DNA from: Tenebrio molitor
Taxonomy: Eukaryota > Arthropoda > Insecta > Coleoptera > Tenebrionidae
Direction: 5' to 3'
NCBI RefSeq assembly: GCF_963966145.1
Contig: NC_091056.1
Span: 744,001 to 808,000, forward strand
DNA: 64,000 nt
Positions within the stretch are counted from its first letter, which is position 1. Each line of letters starts with the position of its first letter. Under the pieces are notes generated by a model. The model had not been told where the DNA came from and ran no database searches. It saw only the letters and a program-made list of their open reading frames with translations. A program made the translations under genes and the position numbers. Of the stretch, positions 51,276 to 62,500 are shown in pieces.

Positions 51276-54162
51276 CTCGACGTGTTTACGCCAAAACGAC
51301 ATAAATGCCATTTGGTAAATTTTACACAGGAAGGAAAAAACTGCATAACTTCTATGAAACTTTGTTTATTCCATCAGTCAAATTTTTGGTATTATCTAAA
51401 TTTTTTTTGCTATTTTTCGTCAATATTTAAAAGCCAATATTAACGACAGTTTTTTTTTTAATTTCTGAAAATAAGTGAAAATTTGTCACTTATGCCATTC
51501 ACATTTTTCATTAGTCGGTTATGCCATTTAGATGCTGGCATTTATGCCATTACTGTTTTGCCATTATCATATTGTTATGGCGTTTGTGTCACAAAGTTTG
51601 TAAATTTGTGGGATATAAAGTTATAAACAATGATAATAACAACATAAATTGTATATTTCTTTCAAATAGGAAAGTATATAAAAACAAATTTGAACACAAT
51701 ATTATAATGATAATTCTCTGCTTACAAAAAAATAAGTACCTTAGTAGGTATTGAGGTAGAAAACAAAATAAGTTCTTCAATAACAAAAAAAAAATTCTTG
51801 ATCTTCGATATCTGTTTCATCCATGACATCCGGTTAATTACCGCTAATTTTTAAACTTTAATACCTATTCAAAGTGATCTTTTGCCTATATTGCACGGGT
51901 TTCACATAACTTTTTTAAATGATCATATTTCTTTATGTTAATGGCCAATTCTTTAGTTTTAGCGGAATACAATTTTCTTTCAGCAGATAATCTATGCAAT
52001 ATTCTTGATTATCACAAAATGAGGTCCTATACTTAACGCAGGAATTGTTTTTTGAAAATCGAGCCATTTTAATAGCAACAATTTTTAATTTTAATGGTCC
52101 TTTGATGGAAAACGATTTAAAGTCTAGGAAACTCTCATAATTTTGTTCGATGATTGTTTAAGGTTCGGGGTTAACACGAGCATTTCTAAGTAGTGTTGGC
52201 CACTCTGAAGCCATCCTGTTCTCCTCATAAGTAACAGTAGACCTTCTTAATATTGGTTTCATAAACGGTAAAATTGTATACAGCATATTTCCTCGAAAAT
52301 CCCAAAAGCATGCTATCACCGTGTGGTGTAGAAACTACCTTTTCTAAGTCAAAGCTGGATACTAGAAACGCATTTTCTTTGGAGGATCGACTCTGTTCAT
52401 CCAAGAAGAACGTTTTGGCTGCATCCTTTCCGTTAATATTATCCTTATGTTCTTCTTTATCATCTTCGGTTGGTTCTCTATTGCTTCTGAATTTTTCACA
52501 CTGAAGACATTTGTCTTTCCTTGGCACATGAATTCCTATATTGTACTTCTCTTTTAGAAGTTTTAAAAATTTCAATTTCTTTATTGGCGGCTTGTTTATC
52601 TTCTTTTGTTCGCTTGCATACATTCGGTGTAAATTACTATAACTTTTTATGTCTGATGGTAAATATTTTTTGGCAGAAGAGCTGTGGCAATAGTGTGAAG
52701 GTACCGCTGGTAATGACTCTATAAATTGTTTAAAATTGTCCATTTGTTCTTGATTTAGGTACTTTGTTATGAGGTATATGTTTACCACGCAAATCGGCTT
52801 CAAAGAGTTTTGTAGGTTCCTTGGTAGACATAACCGTGCGAATTAGTCTGTGGCTTATAGCCAATGTATTTAAAAGGAATTGTAAGCATACACGTTGTTA
52901 AATTTTATCCTTAGGCAGATAATATTCGTTTGTTACTGTTCTCTGTTTCACACCTTTAGATTTTCTGCGACGTTTTATGCTCGTGACCGCCGTGCAGTCA
53001 GTTAGAAAGAACTTTTGCTTATCACTACTTCCCAGTTTATAGAAAGTCACAAATATTTCCTTTCTTTCTTCTTCAGAGAATGTGTTACATTTATTGCGAC
53101 AATTTTTCTTTAAACAAGTATTTTCTAAAATTTGTTTGGCGTTAATGGCTTCTTCTTTGTAATTCCTGTATTCCTGTCCTGAGTCTTTTAACAACTTCCT
53201 TCCTTGTTTTTTTGATGGTTTAATTTTTGGTTTTTCTGTAAAACTTTCTTCCTTATCTGCGTTGCTGTTCGTTTGCTCCTCACCTGTCACAAAGTTGCTA
53301 GCGGATTCCAGAGATACATTAGTGCATGGAAAATTTTCAGGCGGTGGTTCACATAAAGTATTATCAGTGGTGGGTAATATCACAGTTAAATTAGAGTTTA
53401 TATTACTCATTTCTAGTAACCCAGTCGTTTCTTCTAGTAATATTGCATTATCTTGGTTGTTTAGAAAAATAATATCATTTTCGAGAGCTAAATCTAAGTC
53501 TAAGTCAATTTCGGAATTATTCGGTTTGAAGACATTACTGTCAGTCTTACAATTTTCTGCTAAGAGGCTAAATATTTTTTTCTTTCTGGAAAAATGTAAA
53601 ATGGTATAAGTGCCAAAATTTAATTAGTAATTTCCAGAGATGTGTTTTAGTTGACTGATTAAACTAGTCAGTTATAGAGAAACAAGATGCATTCAAATGT
53701 GATTCGTGATTGTGAGAATTTCTAATACAGCTCCAGTGTTTATAAATTGATCATTATTAGTGTCATTGTATCGCATTGGGAAATGGCGCTTATGACAATT
53801 TAACAATTCTATTGATAATTTGACATAAGCGCCATATATTTACTTTAATATTTGAGAGCAAAATCCACTATAATCTTACAAACAAATAGAATATTTAATA
53901 AAAGAAGGTCTTTAAATCGATGACCATCCAAAATTTAAATAGTAATTGTACTTACATTCGCCAGAATAAAGCACACGTTTATCCCATAATAAACCCAATG
54001 GAGATCAACGTAGTATTGGCGTTTATGCCATACCATCTTGAATAACGAGTTGTTGGATTTTTTGTCGCTTAAGACACCGATACCGGCGCATGCTGCTTAA
54101 AATTCTCTTTCCTATAATACCAATATTTCAATTTCGTATTTTTTGGCATAAACACGTCGAGT
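51276..54162 (-). mobile_element. Best-bounded copy of the uncharacterised TIR transposon family
   Basis: The left end CTCGACGTGTTTACGCCAAAA and the right end, inverted, CTCGACGTGTTTATGCCAAAA enclose 2887 bp. The flanks are TTAG and TTAC, suggesting a 4-bp duplication with one mismatch. Inside is one minus-strand gene of the same protein family as copy 1. Motifs TTATGCCAT/ATGGCRYTTATG recur at both ends (near 51300, 51489, 51519, 51546; 53783, 53826, 54012, 54147), as expected for transposase-binding sites. That the gene lies between TIRs is direct evidence that the protein family is transposon-borne. Confidence 0.75.
51780..53590 (-). pseudogene. Uncharacterised DDE-like transposase gene, copy 2
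   Basis: The main exon starts after a 3' splice site TTTTTCCAG at about 53586 (FSLLAENCKTDSNVF); exon 1 was not found. An acidic N-terminal region is followed by a lysine-rich stretch, CLKKNCRNKC, FVTFYKLGSSDKQKFFL, a stop near 52898, RTVTNEYYLP, FIESLPAVPSHYCHSSSAKK, VPRKDKCLQCEKF (CXXC) and SSFDLEKVVSTPHGD. The frame then decays from KKVYCYL (52225) to a tail ending ETDIEDQEFF near 51785. Blocks shared with copy 1: SHYC..SS..K..L, KDxCxxC and the DL block. The catalytic SDNC/QNRN region is too decayed to read. Function as transposase is inferred from the TIRs and multiplicity. Confidence 0.68.
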
Positions 54163-54200
54163 TACCCTCCTTAAGAGGCCGATAGACGAAGTTATCGTGT

Positions 54201-54554
54201 TGTAATGTAGGTATTTGTTGTTATGTCATGTAAAGTCGCACCGCCAAATTGTTTGATGCATCATGTGATCGGGTTTGGTATCAATCAGCACTGTAAATGA
54301 AAACGAGAATGTATTTATTCATGTCTGCATAAAATAAATACAGGCGTATTTATTTCGAAATTTGTCAACCCTGCAGGTCCGCTATTTGCATCCCGAGCTA
54401 GTCTGCCGACATTTTGTACAAAACACACAGCGTAGGCGTTTTACCGCTTCGATGACGATCACGACATGGCCACTTTGTTCAATTTTGCGCGTTTCTTTCG
54501 ATAATTCAAATGTTTGAATTTTGGCGGAAGACTGGCGATATCTGAGTTATTACA
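54201..54554 (+). repeat. gypsy-3 5' LTR
   Basis: TGTAATG to TTATTACA, about 354 bp, with a TATA-like CATAAAATAAATAC near 54327. The right edge is fixed by the primer site; the left edge is inferred from the TGTAAT/ATTACA symmetry. Confidence 0.6.
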
Positions 54555-54559
54555 GAATT

Positions 54560-54577
54560 CGGTGCCGTGACCAGGAT
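54560..54577 (+). other. gypsy-3 primer binding site, tRNA-His-like
   Basis: CGGTGCCGTGACCAGGAT five bases after the LTR. It fits the complement of a histidine tRNA 3' end (GTCACGGCACCA). The tRNA identity is from memory. Confidence 0.55.
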
Positions 54578-54582
54578 GCAAT

Positions 54583-55740
54583 TTGTGTGGGTCTCAGTTG
54601 GACAAATTTCGAACAATGTATTTAGAGTTTTATTCACAGCACGGTCGTACAGGAGATTGTCACGCCATGGAAGGACGAAGGAAAGGAGGCATGAATTCTA
54701 GGGTAGCCAAGGCTCTGACCTCCAGGAGGGTCCGACGCCGTCCAGTGGTGAACCCGTCTGCACGTCGACCTCTGGTGGCGACGTCGAAATTGATTGCACG
54801 TGCAACGAGCATTCCGGCGGAACCTGCTAGTGACAACGACGCTGTTGCGCGGCAGCAGGCGGAGGCCATCGCCGAACTCGGCGAGAACCAAAGACGCACT
54901 GGAGCCATGTTGGAATCGTTGTTGAGCCGTAGGAGTGAAGGACCCTCGCCAGCACCATCCACCTCCAGGGCTGTCGAAACAGCTCCACCCACGGTGACAT
55001 CGGAGACTTCTACAAATGGTGAGAAGCTCTTTGGCGACAGGTCTAGTACAACCACCACCTTCAATGGGGGCGACTCCTCGACCCCTATTTACTAATTCTG
55101 AGTCGGAGAAACCGACCCGTTTCTCAAATAACTTTCAGGCATTCTATGCTGGTGTTCGCTCCACTCCTGAGGACAAATTGCGGACTGGCATCAGTTGTTT
55201 GGCGCGAGGGACTCAGGAATGGGCCGAGTACAAGAAATCGAGCTGAGAGACGTTTGAGGATTTTCGCCAGAACTTTCTCCACCGGTACTGGTCGGGAGGT
55301 GTCCAGATGAAGATCTTCCAAGGAATCACGGAGAAGACGTATGATCCAACACGTGGAATGACGATGTCGGATTACTTCATAAAACGCGTCAACCAAACCC
55401 GAGCCCTAACGCTGCCATTTCCGGAGGAGGTCTTTCTGGTGGACAGCTTGCTGCAGCTCTTCCCATCGGCCGTCCAGTCACTGACTACTCCTACCGGAAC
55501 AAGAGCGGACCATCGACCGCGCCATCGAAGTGTTGTGTCAACAGGAACAGGTCCTTCCCCCGATGAGGGTACCAGCTGACCTTCGCCCCTGGGACAGCGA
55601 GGTGAAAACTTCCGGGAGACCAACCGTTCGCCCGACGATGTCGACGGTCGTTCAGGAACCACCGTTTAGCCCGTTCTCGGTCCCACCTCCGAACCTTCCG
55701 TCGGGAAACTTCCAGAAGATGTATACCTGGGGAGTTTAGG
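54583..55740 (+). pseudogene. gypsy-3 gag remnant
   Basis: The first frame (54583-55095) starts MCGSQLDKF and is Arg/Ala/Ser-rich with a coiled-coil-prone stretch (QQAEAIAELGENQRRTGAML). After a slip the capsid continues as RFSNNFQAFYAGVRSTPEDK, CLARGTQEWAEYKKSS, stop, ETFEDFRQNFLHRYW and MSDYFIKRVNQTRALTLPFP. Several frames overlap beyond 55500. No zinc knuckle is visible before the inserted non-LTR fragment. Confidence 0.7.
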
Positions 55741-55924
55741 TCCTGCCATTTCTGAGAAATTCCCCACTATTCGTTCAACTTTGCCACTAGTTGGGTTTAT
55801 TCCAGAGGGAGAGGAGCCTAGGAAACAAGCTTGCTGTGACAACCGCTTGATGTCGTACGGAGCAAGGATTGAATTCCTCCCAGCACTGTCACTAGAACAG
55901 AATCGATCCCTTTATTGTCAATTT

Positions 55925-56909
55925 TGTTATAAAAAAAATGTTATATGGCCCTAAAGTTGCTTTATTCCAACTGTCATATTTTAAACTTTAAAATGAGAAA
56001 AATGCTATGTGAGTCCCTTGTGCTTTCACATCTTAACTACTACTTAATTATTTACTAGCCTTGCTTAGATCAGAAAACCAAATCCAGGTTACAGAAAATT
56101 CAAAACGCTGTTGTAGATTTTTCTTCAAACTTAGAAAATACGATCACATTTCTACAAAAATAAATGAACTCAGGTGGCTGCGTGTAGAGGACATCTTTCA
56201 TTATCATCTGTCCGTGTTTTCTAACAAATCAACCAACATATCTTAGACGAAAATTTAAATCTCGCAGAAGCCTACATGACGTTAACCTTCGGCATGTTTA
56301 TAACTTGTCAATGCCGAAATATCATACTGCAATTTTCAAAAAATAATTTACTATCACACGTCGTCAGATTATTGAGCACCGTTGAATTATTCAGAACTTG
56401 CAAAGTAGTAAACAGCTTTCGTGCAAAAGCAAGCAATTCTTTCTTCGAATGATATTTGATGTTATTTGATGGAGGAGAGCAGTAGCAGAAGTAAGAAATT
56501 AGAAAAAAAGTCTTTTTATTTTTATATTATAATTATTTTTTGTTGTATTAATTTCTTCAGTTTATATTGTCTTAGTTGTCTTCTTTTACAGTAAGCATTA
56601 TTTTTGTGAATTGACTTTTTTTTGTTAAATCTTACTCTAAGAATATTTTTTTTATTTGTATGCGCATAGGATTTTTTCTTCTTTTGTATATTAGTTATCT
56701 AACTTTTTATTCCCCTTTTACTTTTGTTTTTAATTGTTTCTTTTTTTTTTTCTTTGAGGTTAAGTAGAATAGCTGTTGCTAGACTTCGCCTCATCTTTGT
56801 ATTTTGTTTGTCTAAATTTTTATATTGTATTTTTTTTATATATTGTCTTGTATGCTTCTTTTTTCTCTCTTTAATAAAGTCCTTATTATTATTATTATTA
56901 TTATTATTC
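55925..56909 (+). mobile_element. 5'-truncated non-LTR fragment with (TTA)n tail, inside gypsy-3
   Basis: The plus strand reads MRKMLCESLVLSHLNYY, RLQKIQNAVVDF, LRKYDHISTKINELRWLRVE, LHDVNLRHVYNLSMPKYHTA, and SFRAKASNSF-like remains: the RT C-terminal end of a Jockey/CR1-like element with stops. It ends in AT-rich 3' untranslated DNA, AATAAAG and (TTA)8-9, then abruptly GC-rich gypsy sequence (CCCGGGGTCGC). The simple-repeat tail marks the reverse-transcribed 3' end. Confidence 0.75.
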
Positions 56910-56934
56910 CCGGGGTCGCTCGATACTTCGCCGT

Positions 56935-58230
56935 ATGGGTTGGGTAGTAACCAAAGGTCTTGGAACAAGGGGGCTCGGGACGAAGACATCTCTCGCGCAT
57001 GTCATCACCCCGCGGCATCCCATGTACCGCTCCGCCGTGGAAGTACCAGGTGTGGATGCCATCATCAACACCCTCCGACCACAGCCGGTTGTAACCTCAG
57101 TCGAAGGCAGACAATGGCTGTCCTTGCCTCACACCACAATACAGATCCAAAGAACACCTCTCATATCGCTTTTGGACTCTGGTAGTGAAGTTACCTGCAT
57201 TGATGAAGAAAATTTCATCGCATCGAAGGCCCGTGATACGATCCACACACTGCCGGTGTCCACATCTCGTCTCGTGGGTGCTACCGGACAACAGAGTTCG
57301 CGGATCAAGTGGCAAGCACTACTGGAGTTCACCATTTCAGGCCTAACCTTTACAAATATTTTCCTTGTCGTGAAAAACCTAATCAGACCCGTTGTTATAG
57401 GAATCGATTGGCTTAAAATCAGGTCAACGTGGTGTTGGATTTTGAGCAATCGACCCTAAGTGTCGCTGTACAGGGAGAGCGGCGCACTATTCCGTTTCAT
57501 GCCGACGCCTTTGTTTCTGAAATCGCCCTTCCCGTCACTTCGGTAGTACGCCTGCCGCCATCTGAGTTGGCACTACCGTTCGACTTGTCGACGACAATTA
57601 CTCCCCTATCCGGTCTGTGTGAGTAGGCTGAGGGCGTCACAACGCTGAGTCGGGAACAACGAGATCAACTGTACCGTGTGCTCGCGTCCCACCAGGTCGT
57701 CTTCAACGAAGTACCGGGCCGCACGCACAAGTACGTCCATGAGATCAAAATGCACGACCAGACACTGTTCCTGAAGAGAGCGTATCCGATCGTTTTCAGC
57801 CTCCGTCCGCAGGTGGAAAAGACAATCAGGGACATGGAGCGCATGGGCGTCATCAAGAGGGAATCGTCCCCCTTTGCGAGCGCGATGACCGTCGTCAAGA
57901 AGAAGGACGGAACGGTTTGAGTGTGTCTTGACACTCGTTGGGTTAACCAAGAGATGGTGGCCGACTATGAGGCACCACGACCCCCCAGAAGATCTTCTAC
58001 ATTCGTTCCGGTCCATCCGGTACAAGATCGAAGCTATTCAGCGGTTCCCGGTCCCAAAAACACGAAAACATCTTCGAGCATTCCTCGGTCTGTGTGGGTA
58101 GTACCGCAGATTTTGCGACAAATACAGCCACGCGACGGCCCCATTGACGAGGCTCCTTCGGAAGGACGTCAGGTGGCGCTGGACTGTTGACGAAAATACG
58201 GCACAAAGGAGCTGTTCCTGTCAACCGTCA
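56935..58230 (+). pseudogene. gypsy-3 protease and reverse transcriptase remnant
   Basis: Protease: LISLLDSGSEVTCIDEENF (catalytic DSGS) and VVIGIDWLKI in the frame ending at 57459. After slips the RT start is HEIKMHDQTLFLKRAYPI, MERMGVIKRESSPFASAM and VVKKKDGTV, then a TGA and VCLDTRWVNQ. The catalytic palm is deleted: at about 57985 the sequence jumps to KIEAIQRFPVPKTRKHLRAF, LGLCG, a TAG and YRRFCDKYSHATAPLTRLL, the RT-RNase H connection. The element is cut at about 58250. Confidence 0.82.
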
Positions 58231-58257
58231 TATGCAGTGATCAACAAGAGAGGCACG

Positions 58258-59304
58258 ATGCAGTCGCAGAGTGCGGCGGATCTCTCGTGCTCGGTATGTA
58301 ATCAAATATTACACGACAATGAAGATTCAATTCAGTGCAGTGGTGTCTGTGACATTAGTGTACACCCGAAGTGTTCCGGACTCAAGAAGTCCGAACAAAA
58401 AATTCTGCAGGAGGGCTCCGGATTACTTTGGTTCTGCGATCACTGCCGGATCGTAGGGACAAACGTAAGTTTCTTCCTTATGTCGATTAAATCAGCGCTT
58501 CTTAATTGCCAAGATCAACTAATCAAGCAAAGTCTTATGATTGAAACTCAAAATGCAACCATAGCGTCATTGAAGAGTGAATTGTCCCTAGTAAAAACGA
58601 CTTTGTCTAGTACAAGATCAGCGGAGGAGGCCGCGATAACTTCTTTGGTTGAAACAACAAAAAAAAAAACGACAATTCCCAGTTTCTCCTCGTTTTTCAA
58701 ACAAGATAAACCCGATACATTAACCCGAGAAGTTTCTGGTAAACCTGAAAACGCCCGAAACCACAAATACACGCGCCCTGTGTTGCATAATGAAGATGCC
58801 GATGAAGACAACACCCATACCTTACTGGAACGCGACAAATCACCCGATGCAATCTCTCCAACTCATGCCGTCAAACATATCAACCACGATGACCCCAGAT
58901 GGGAGACTGTAAAGTCGCGCGGTCGAAACGCCGTGAACAGAAATAATCAAGACACCAAGAACGAAAAACCCACAGTTCTCTATGGTACCGGAAAAGCCGC
59001 TCCAAAATCTTCAACAATTCTAGGGGCACTGCGCCGCAAATGGTTATACGTCGGACGAATCATAGGCAATGAAGTTTCCGAGAATGACGTGAAAGATTAT
59101 CTCCAAAACATCGACTGTCACGACGAGATTATTATTAAGAAGCTTACAACAAAGGGCCATAATTCAGCCTTCAGTATTGGTGTTCCCCCCAAAATATTCA
59201 ACGATGTTTTCAACCCTGGTATTTGGCCAGATTCAGTATGTCTTCGTAAACTCAATGTGCGCTCTTTTTTAGAGAAGAAACGCCATATCCAAAACAACAT
59301 GTAA
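58258..59304 (+). CDS. Non-LTR retrotransposon ORF1 with PHD finger
   Basis: The chosen start is the ATG at 58258, the first Met of the element, because the upstream part of the frame is gypsy-3 sequence. It gives 348 residues. Residues about 12-64 form a PHD-type zinc finger (CSVCNQIL, CSGVCDISVHPKCSG, WFCDHC). A coiled-coil-prone helix (CQDQLIKQSLMIETQNATIA) and a polar linker follow. The C-terminal part (KWLYVGRIIGNEVSENDVKD onward) looks like an RRM-like RNA-binding fold. It ends NNM-stop. PHD fingers in ORF1 are known in some CR1/Jockey-related elements. The frame is intact and overlaps the ORF2 frame. Confidence 0.82.
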   Translation: MQSQSAADLSCSVCNQILHDNEDSIQCSGVCDISVHPKCSGLKKSEQKILQEGSGLLWFCDHCRIVGTNVSFFLMSIKSALLNCQDQLIKQSLMIETQNATIASLKSELSLVKTTLSSTRSAEEAAITSLVETTKKKTTIPSFSSFFKQDKPDTLTREVSGKPENARNHKYTRPVLHNEDADEDNTHTLLERDKSPDAISPTHAVKHINHDDPRWETVKSRGRNAVNRNNQDTKNEKPTVLYGTGKAAPKSSTILGALRRKWLYVGRIIGNEVSENDVKDYLQNIDCHDEIIIKKLTTKGHNSAFSIGVPPKIFNDVFNPGIWPDSVCLRKLNVRSFLEKKRHIQNNM

Positions 59305-59583
59305 GTTCTTCCGATGAAACTAAAGTTTTTAATGTTCCACTCCAAAATATAACTTCAATCATTAACATATTACATATAAACATACAGTCGGTTGGTTCCA
59401 AAATATTGGAACTCGAATCATTCTTGCAATCAGCATGTCCTATAGAAATTCTTTGTCTTAATGAACACTGGCTTTCACCAAATGATATAGATGTATTAAG
59501 TATTGATAACTACACTGTAGCTTCAAGTTTCTATAGATCCAAGTACAAACATGTCGGTGTGGCAATACTAATTCATAATTCAC
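59305..59583 (+). CDS. Non-LTR ORF2, N-terminal endonuclease part (interrupted by hAT-3)
   Basis: It lies in the -1 frame relative to ORF1, without an ATG of its own before the nuclease: SSSDETKVFNVPL, ILHINIQSVGSKILELESFL, IEILCLNEHWLSPNDID, VGVAILIHNS. The N and E of the first endonuclease motifs are present (HINIQS, CLNEHW). The frame is open up to the hAT-3 target duplication at 59576 and resumes without loss at 62990. Confidence 0.82.
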
Positions 59584-62500
59584 CAGTGGCGGCTGGTCAG
59601 GGGTGGCAGAGTGGGCAGTGCCCACCCAAAACCAAATGACATATTTTTTTTTAATTTTATTTTCATTTTTAAATTTATCAATTATTTATTTGATGATTTG
59701 TTATTAGAAAGTAAATGTTTTTATAGGTAAATCAAAACATTTCCGAGGCGAATTTTTCTCAGGGTGGACATGTCTTCCCTGAGAGATGTTCGTTGAAATA
59801 TGAAAGCTCTACGCGTATTATGGCCAACCGTGCGAAACTGCGAAAGAAAGAGACCGAAGTAGAAACGTTTGTTTAAGCTGGAGAAATGCAGGCAAGACAT
59901 GTCTACCCAGAGTAGAAAAGCATTCATTTGTACATTACATTTTATTTTATTTTATTTCTCCCAATCTGTTCAATTAATTTATTTCAAATTTTGTGTAATA
60001 ATATTTACGACTAAGATACATTGAAATAACTAGTAATTGTGAGAAATTATGCACTTAATTTTAAATAAAAAAAATATTAAAACAATTTTTCATTGAACAC
60101 GATTTAATTTTTGCTAAACGCTGGGGTCATTCTTAAAAATATAAAAAAGAGTTATAAAAGAAAGTTGAATATCAGAGAAAAATCTTCAAAAAAGTCCGCG
60201 ACAGTATATGTCTAAATAAAATAAACCATAAAGCTATTAAAACAATAATAAATAAATTCATTCGTATAATATCTAGCAGGCCAGACATGTCTTCCCTGAA
60301 ACTTCGTCAAGAATCGGTACCTAATCGGTAGCGTCCGCACAACTTAGTCGTTGGCTTTCGTGTGATTCTGTGGTTTGTACATGTGGTGGTAGTTCGTCAA
60401 TTCGTCATGGAGAATCTTCGAGAATTAGTAAGAAATAACGGTGATTTGGTTAATTATTTATTGACAAACGCGTTTAATAAATTATCGTACGATGACAAAG
60501 TTTTTATTAAACAATTAGACAGGCCAACCCCTTCATTAAATTCCTTAGTAAACACTAATAAAAATTCTTCTAACCGTAAATTTAATTCATCGTGGTTTGG
60601 AAAGTGTCATTGGCTGACGGGTAGTGAAATCAAAAGTAAACTTTTTTGCTGGCCTTGTCTTTTGTTGAACGATTCCAAATTAAAAAGCCCACGGTGTACG
60701 ACAGGAGTTGACAATTTGAAGACGTTACATCAATCGGTCGAAAGACACGGGAAATCTAAAGATCATACGTACGCGGCCTTAAAATTAAAATTATTTGGAA
60801 AGCAAAACATAGAAAATTCTTTGGATTCAGCACATCGCACATTTATTTTAGAATATAATGAAAAGATAAAAAGTAATCGGGAAATATTAAAACGTCTCAT
60901 CGATATGACAATTTTTTTGGGTACCCAAGAATTGGCTTTCCGAGGTCAGAATGAAAAAGAAGACTCGTCAAATCGCGGTAATTATAGGGAACTCGCGGAA
61001 TTCTTGTCTTCTTATGATCCAAAATTTGAAGAATTTTTAAAATCATCTTCGGTTTTTAGCGGTATGTCAAAAACAATTCAAAATGAATTAATTGAATCGG
61101 TTAACTATTACATAACTCGGCAAATAGAGTCAGAAATTCAAAATTCTGTTTGTTTTTCTTGGCAAATTGATGAAACTACAGATTTGTCCTGTCGTTCTCA
61201 ATTATCGGTGTTTTTTCGATATACTTACGTTGGTGAAATAAAGGAACGGTTTCTCGGACGTTAGTGCTGGTCGTACAGCAGATCAATTATTTTCTTTTTT
61301 AACAGGTAAATTTGAAAAATTCAATTTACAGAAGAAATTAGTAGCTCAAACGTACGATGGGGCCGCGGTAATGTCGGGCGAATTAAACGGATTACAATCA
61401 AAAATTAAGAGTACGGCCCCACAGGCACTATTTATTCATTGCTATGCACATCGATTAAATTTGGTACTTCAAGATGCGGTTGGTGAAATTCAAGAAGTTA
61501 AAATATTTTTTGCAACACTTTCAGGAATATCGGTTTTTTTTTCAAAGTCAACAAAACGTACAAACGTTCTGAATAGAATATGTAGCCGTAAAATTCCGGG
61601 AAATTCTCAAACGCGGTGGAATTTCAAGTCACGTATAGTAAGTACAGTTTTAAAATATAGAGATGAACTTTTGGAGGTTTTTAATGAAATATCCACCAGT
61701 GCTGAATTCGCGAAAGACTCCAAGACGAGACGTGAATCCATAGGCTATTTAAATTTTTTAAACAACTTTAACGCTTATTTTTTCCTTCAGATTTTCCACT
61801 TAATATTCGAAGAAACGGATCTAATTTATTCTATTGTTCAAACAAAATTGTTAGATATTTCATATTGTAAAGATCGCGTAAATAAACTTTTAGAAACATT
61901 TCAAACGTACAGAACGGAAGAACAGTTTTTTAATAACATCTTTGAAAGAAGTGTGAATACAGTCCACCTACAAAGCGCAGACCAACAATTTTGGAAAATG
62001 ATTTACAACTACATTACAGACGATTATATTATCAAATTTTTGATATGATTACAAACCAAATTTCAAACAGATTTAAAGATTTTGAACAATTACATTTTTT
62101 TAACCTTATGAATAATGATAAATTTTTAACGTTCAAGCAACAGTTCCCTCATAACTTATTAAAAAAACTTTTAGATAACTATCTCCAATTTTTCGATAAT
62201 GACAAACTTGAAAATGAGTTACGTGTTTTATATTCCGATCCTGGAATTTTAGGCGACTCTGTAGAAATTCGAGAAAAACTAAAATTTATAACTGACAATG
62301 CTCTTCAGGAAGATATTCCAGAAATATTAAGTTAATCAGTTTAATTTTAACAATTCCAGCTACATCCGCGTCGGTAGAAAGAAGTTTTGCCGTTCTTAAA
62401 CGTATTAAAAGTTACACTCGCAACACAATTGATCAATCTCGACTAAATAATCTCGGTCAAATTTCGATAGAAAAAGAATTACTAAAATCATTGCGTAAAA

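Larger units (their letters stand above)
54201..58250 (+). mobile_element. gypsy-3: degenerate LTR retrotransposon, 5' part
   Basis: On the plus strand: 5' LTR, primer site, gag, protease and RT, then cut at about 58250 by the next non-LTR element. It is interrupted at 55925-56909 by another non-LTR fragment. The order and motifs are of Ty3/gypsy type. Integrase and 3' LTR are not in the window, unless beyond the right edge. Confidence 0.78.

Noticed and set aside
56724..57185. 153-residue plus-strand frame starting MFLIVSFFFS
   Set aside because: It runs from the T-rich 3' tail of a non-LTR insertion into gypsy-3 in a frame different from the protease; a chance fusion.
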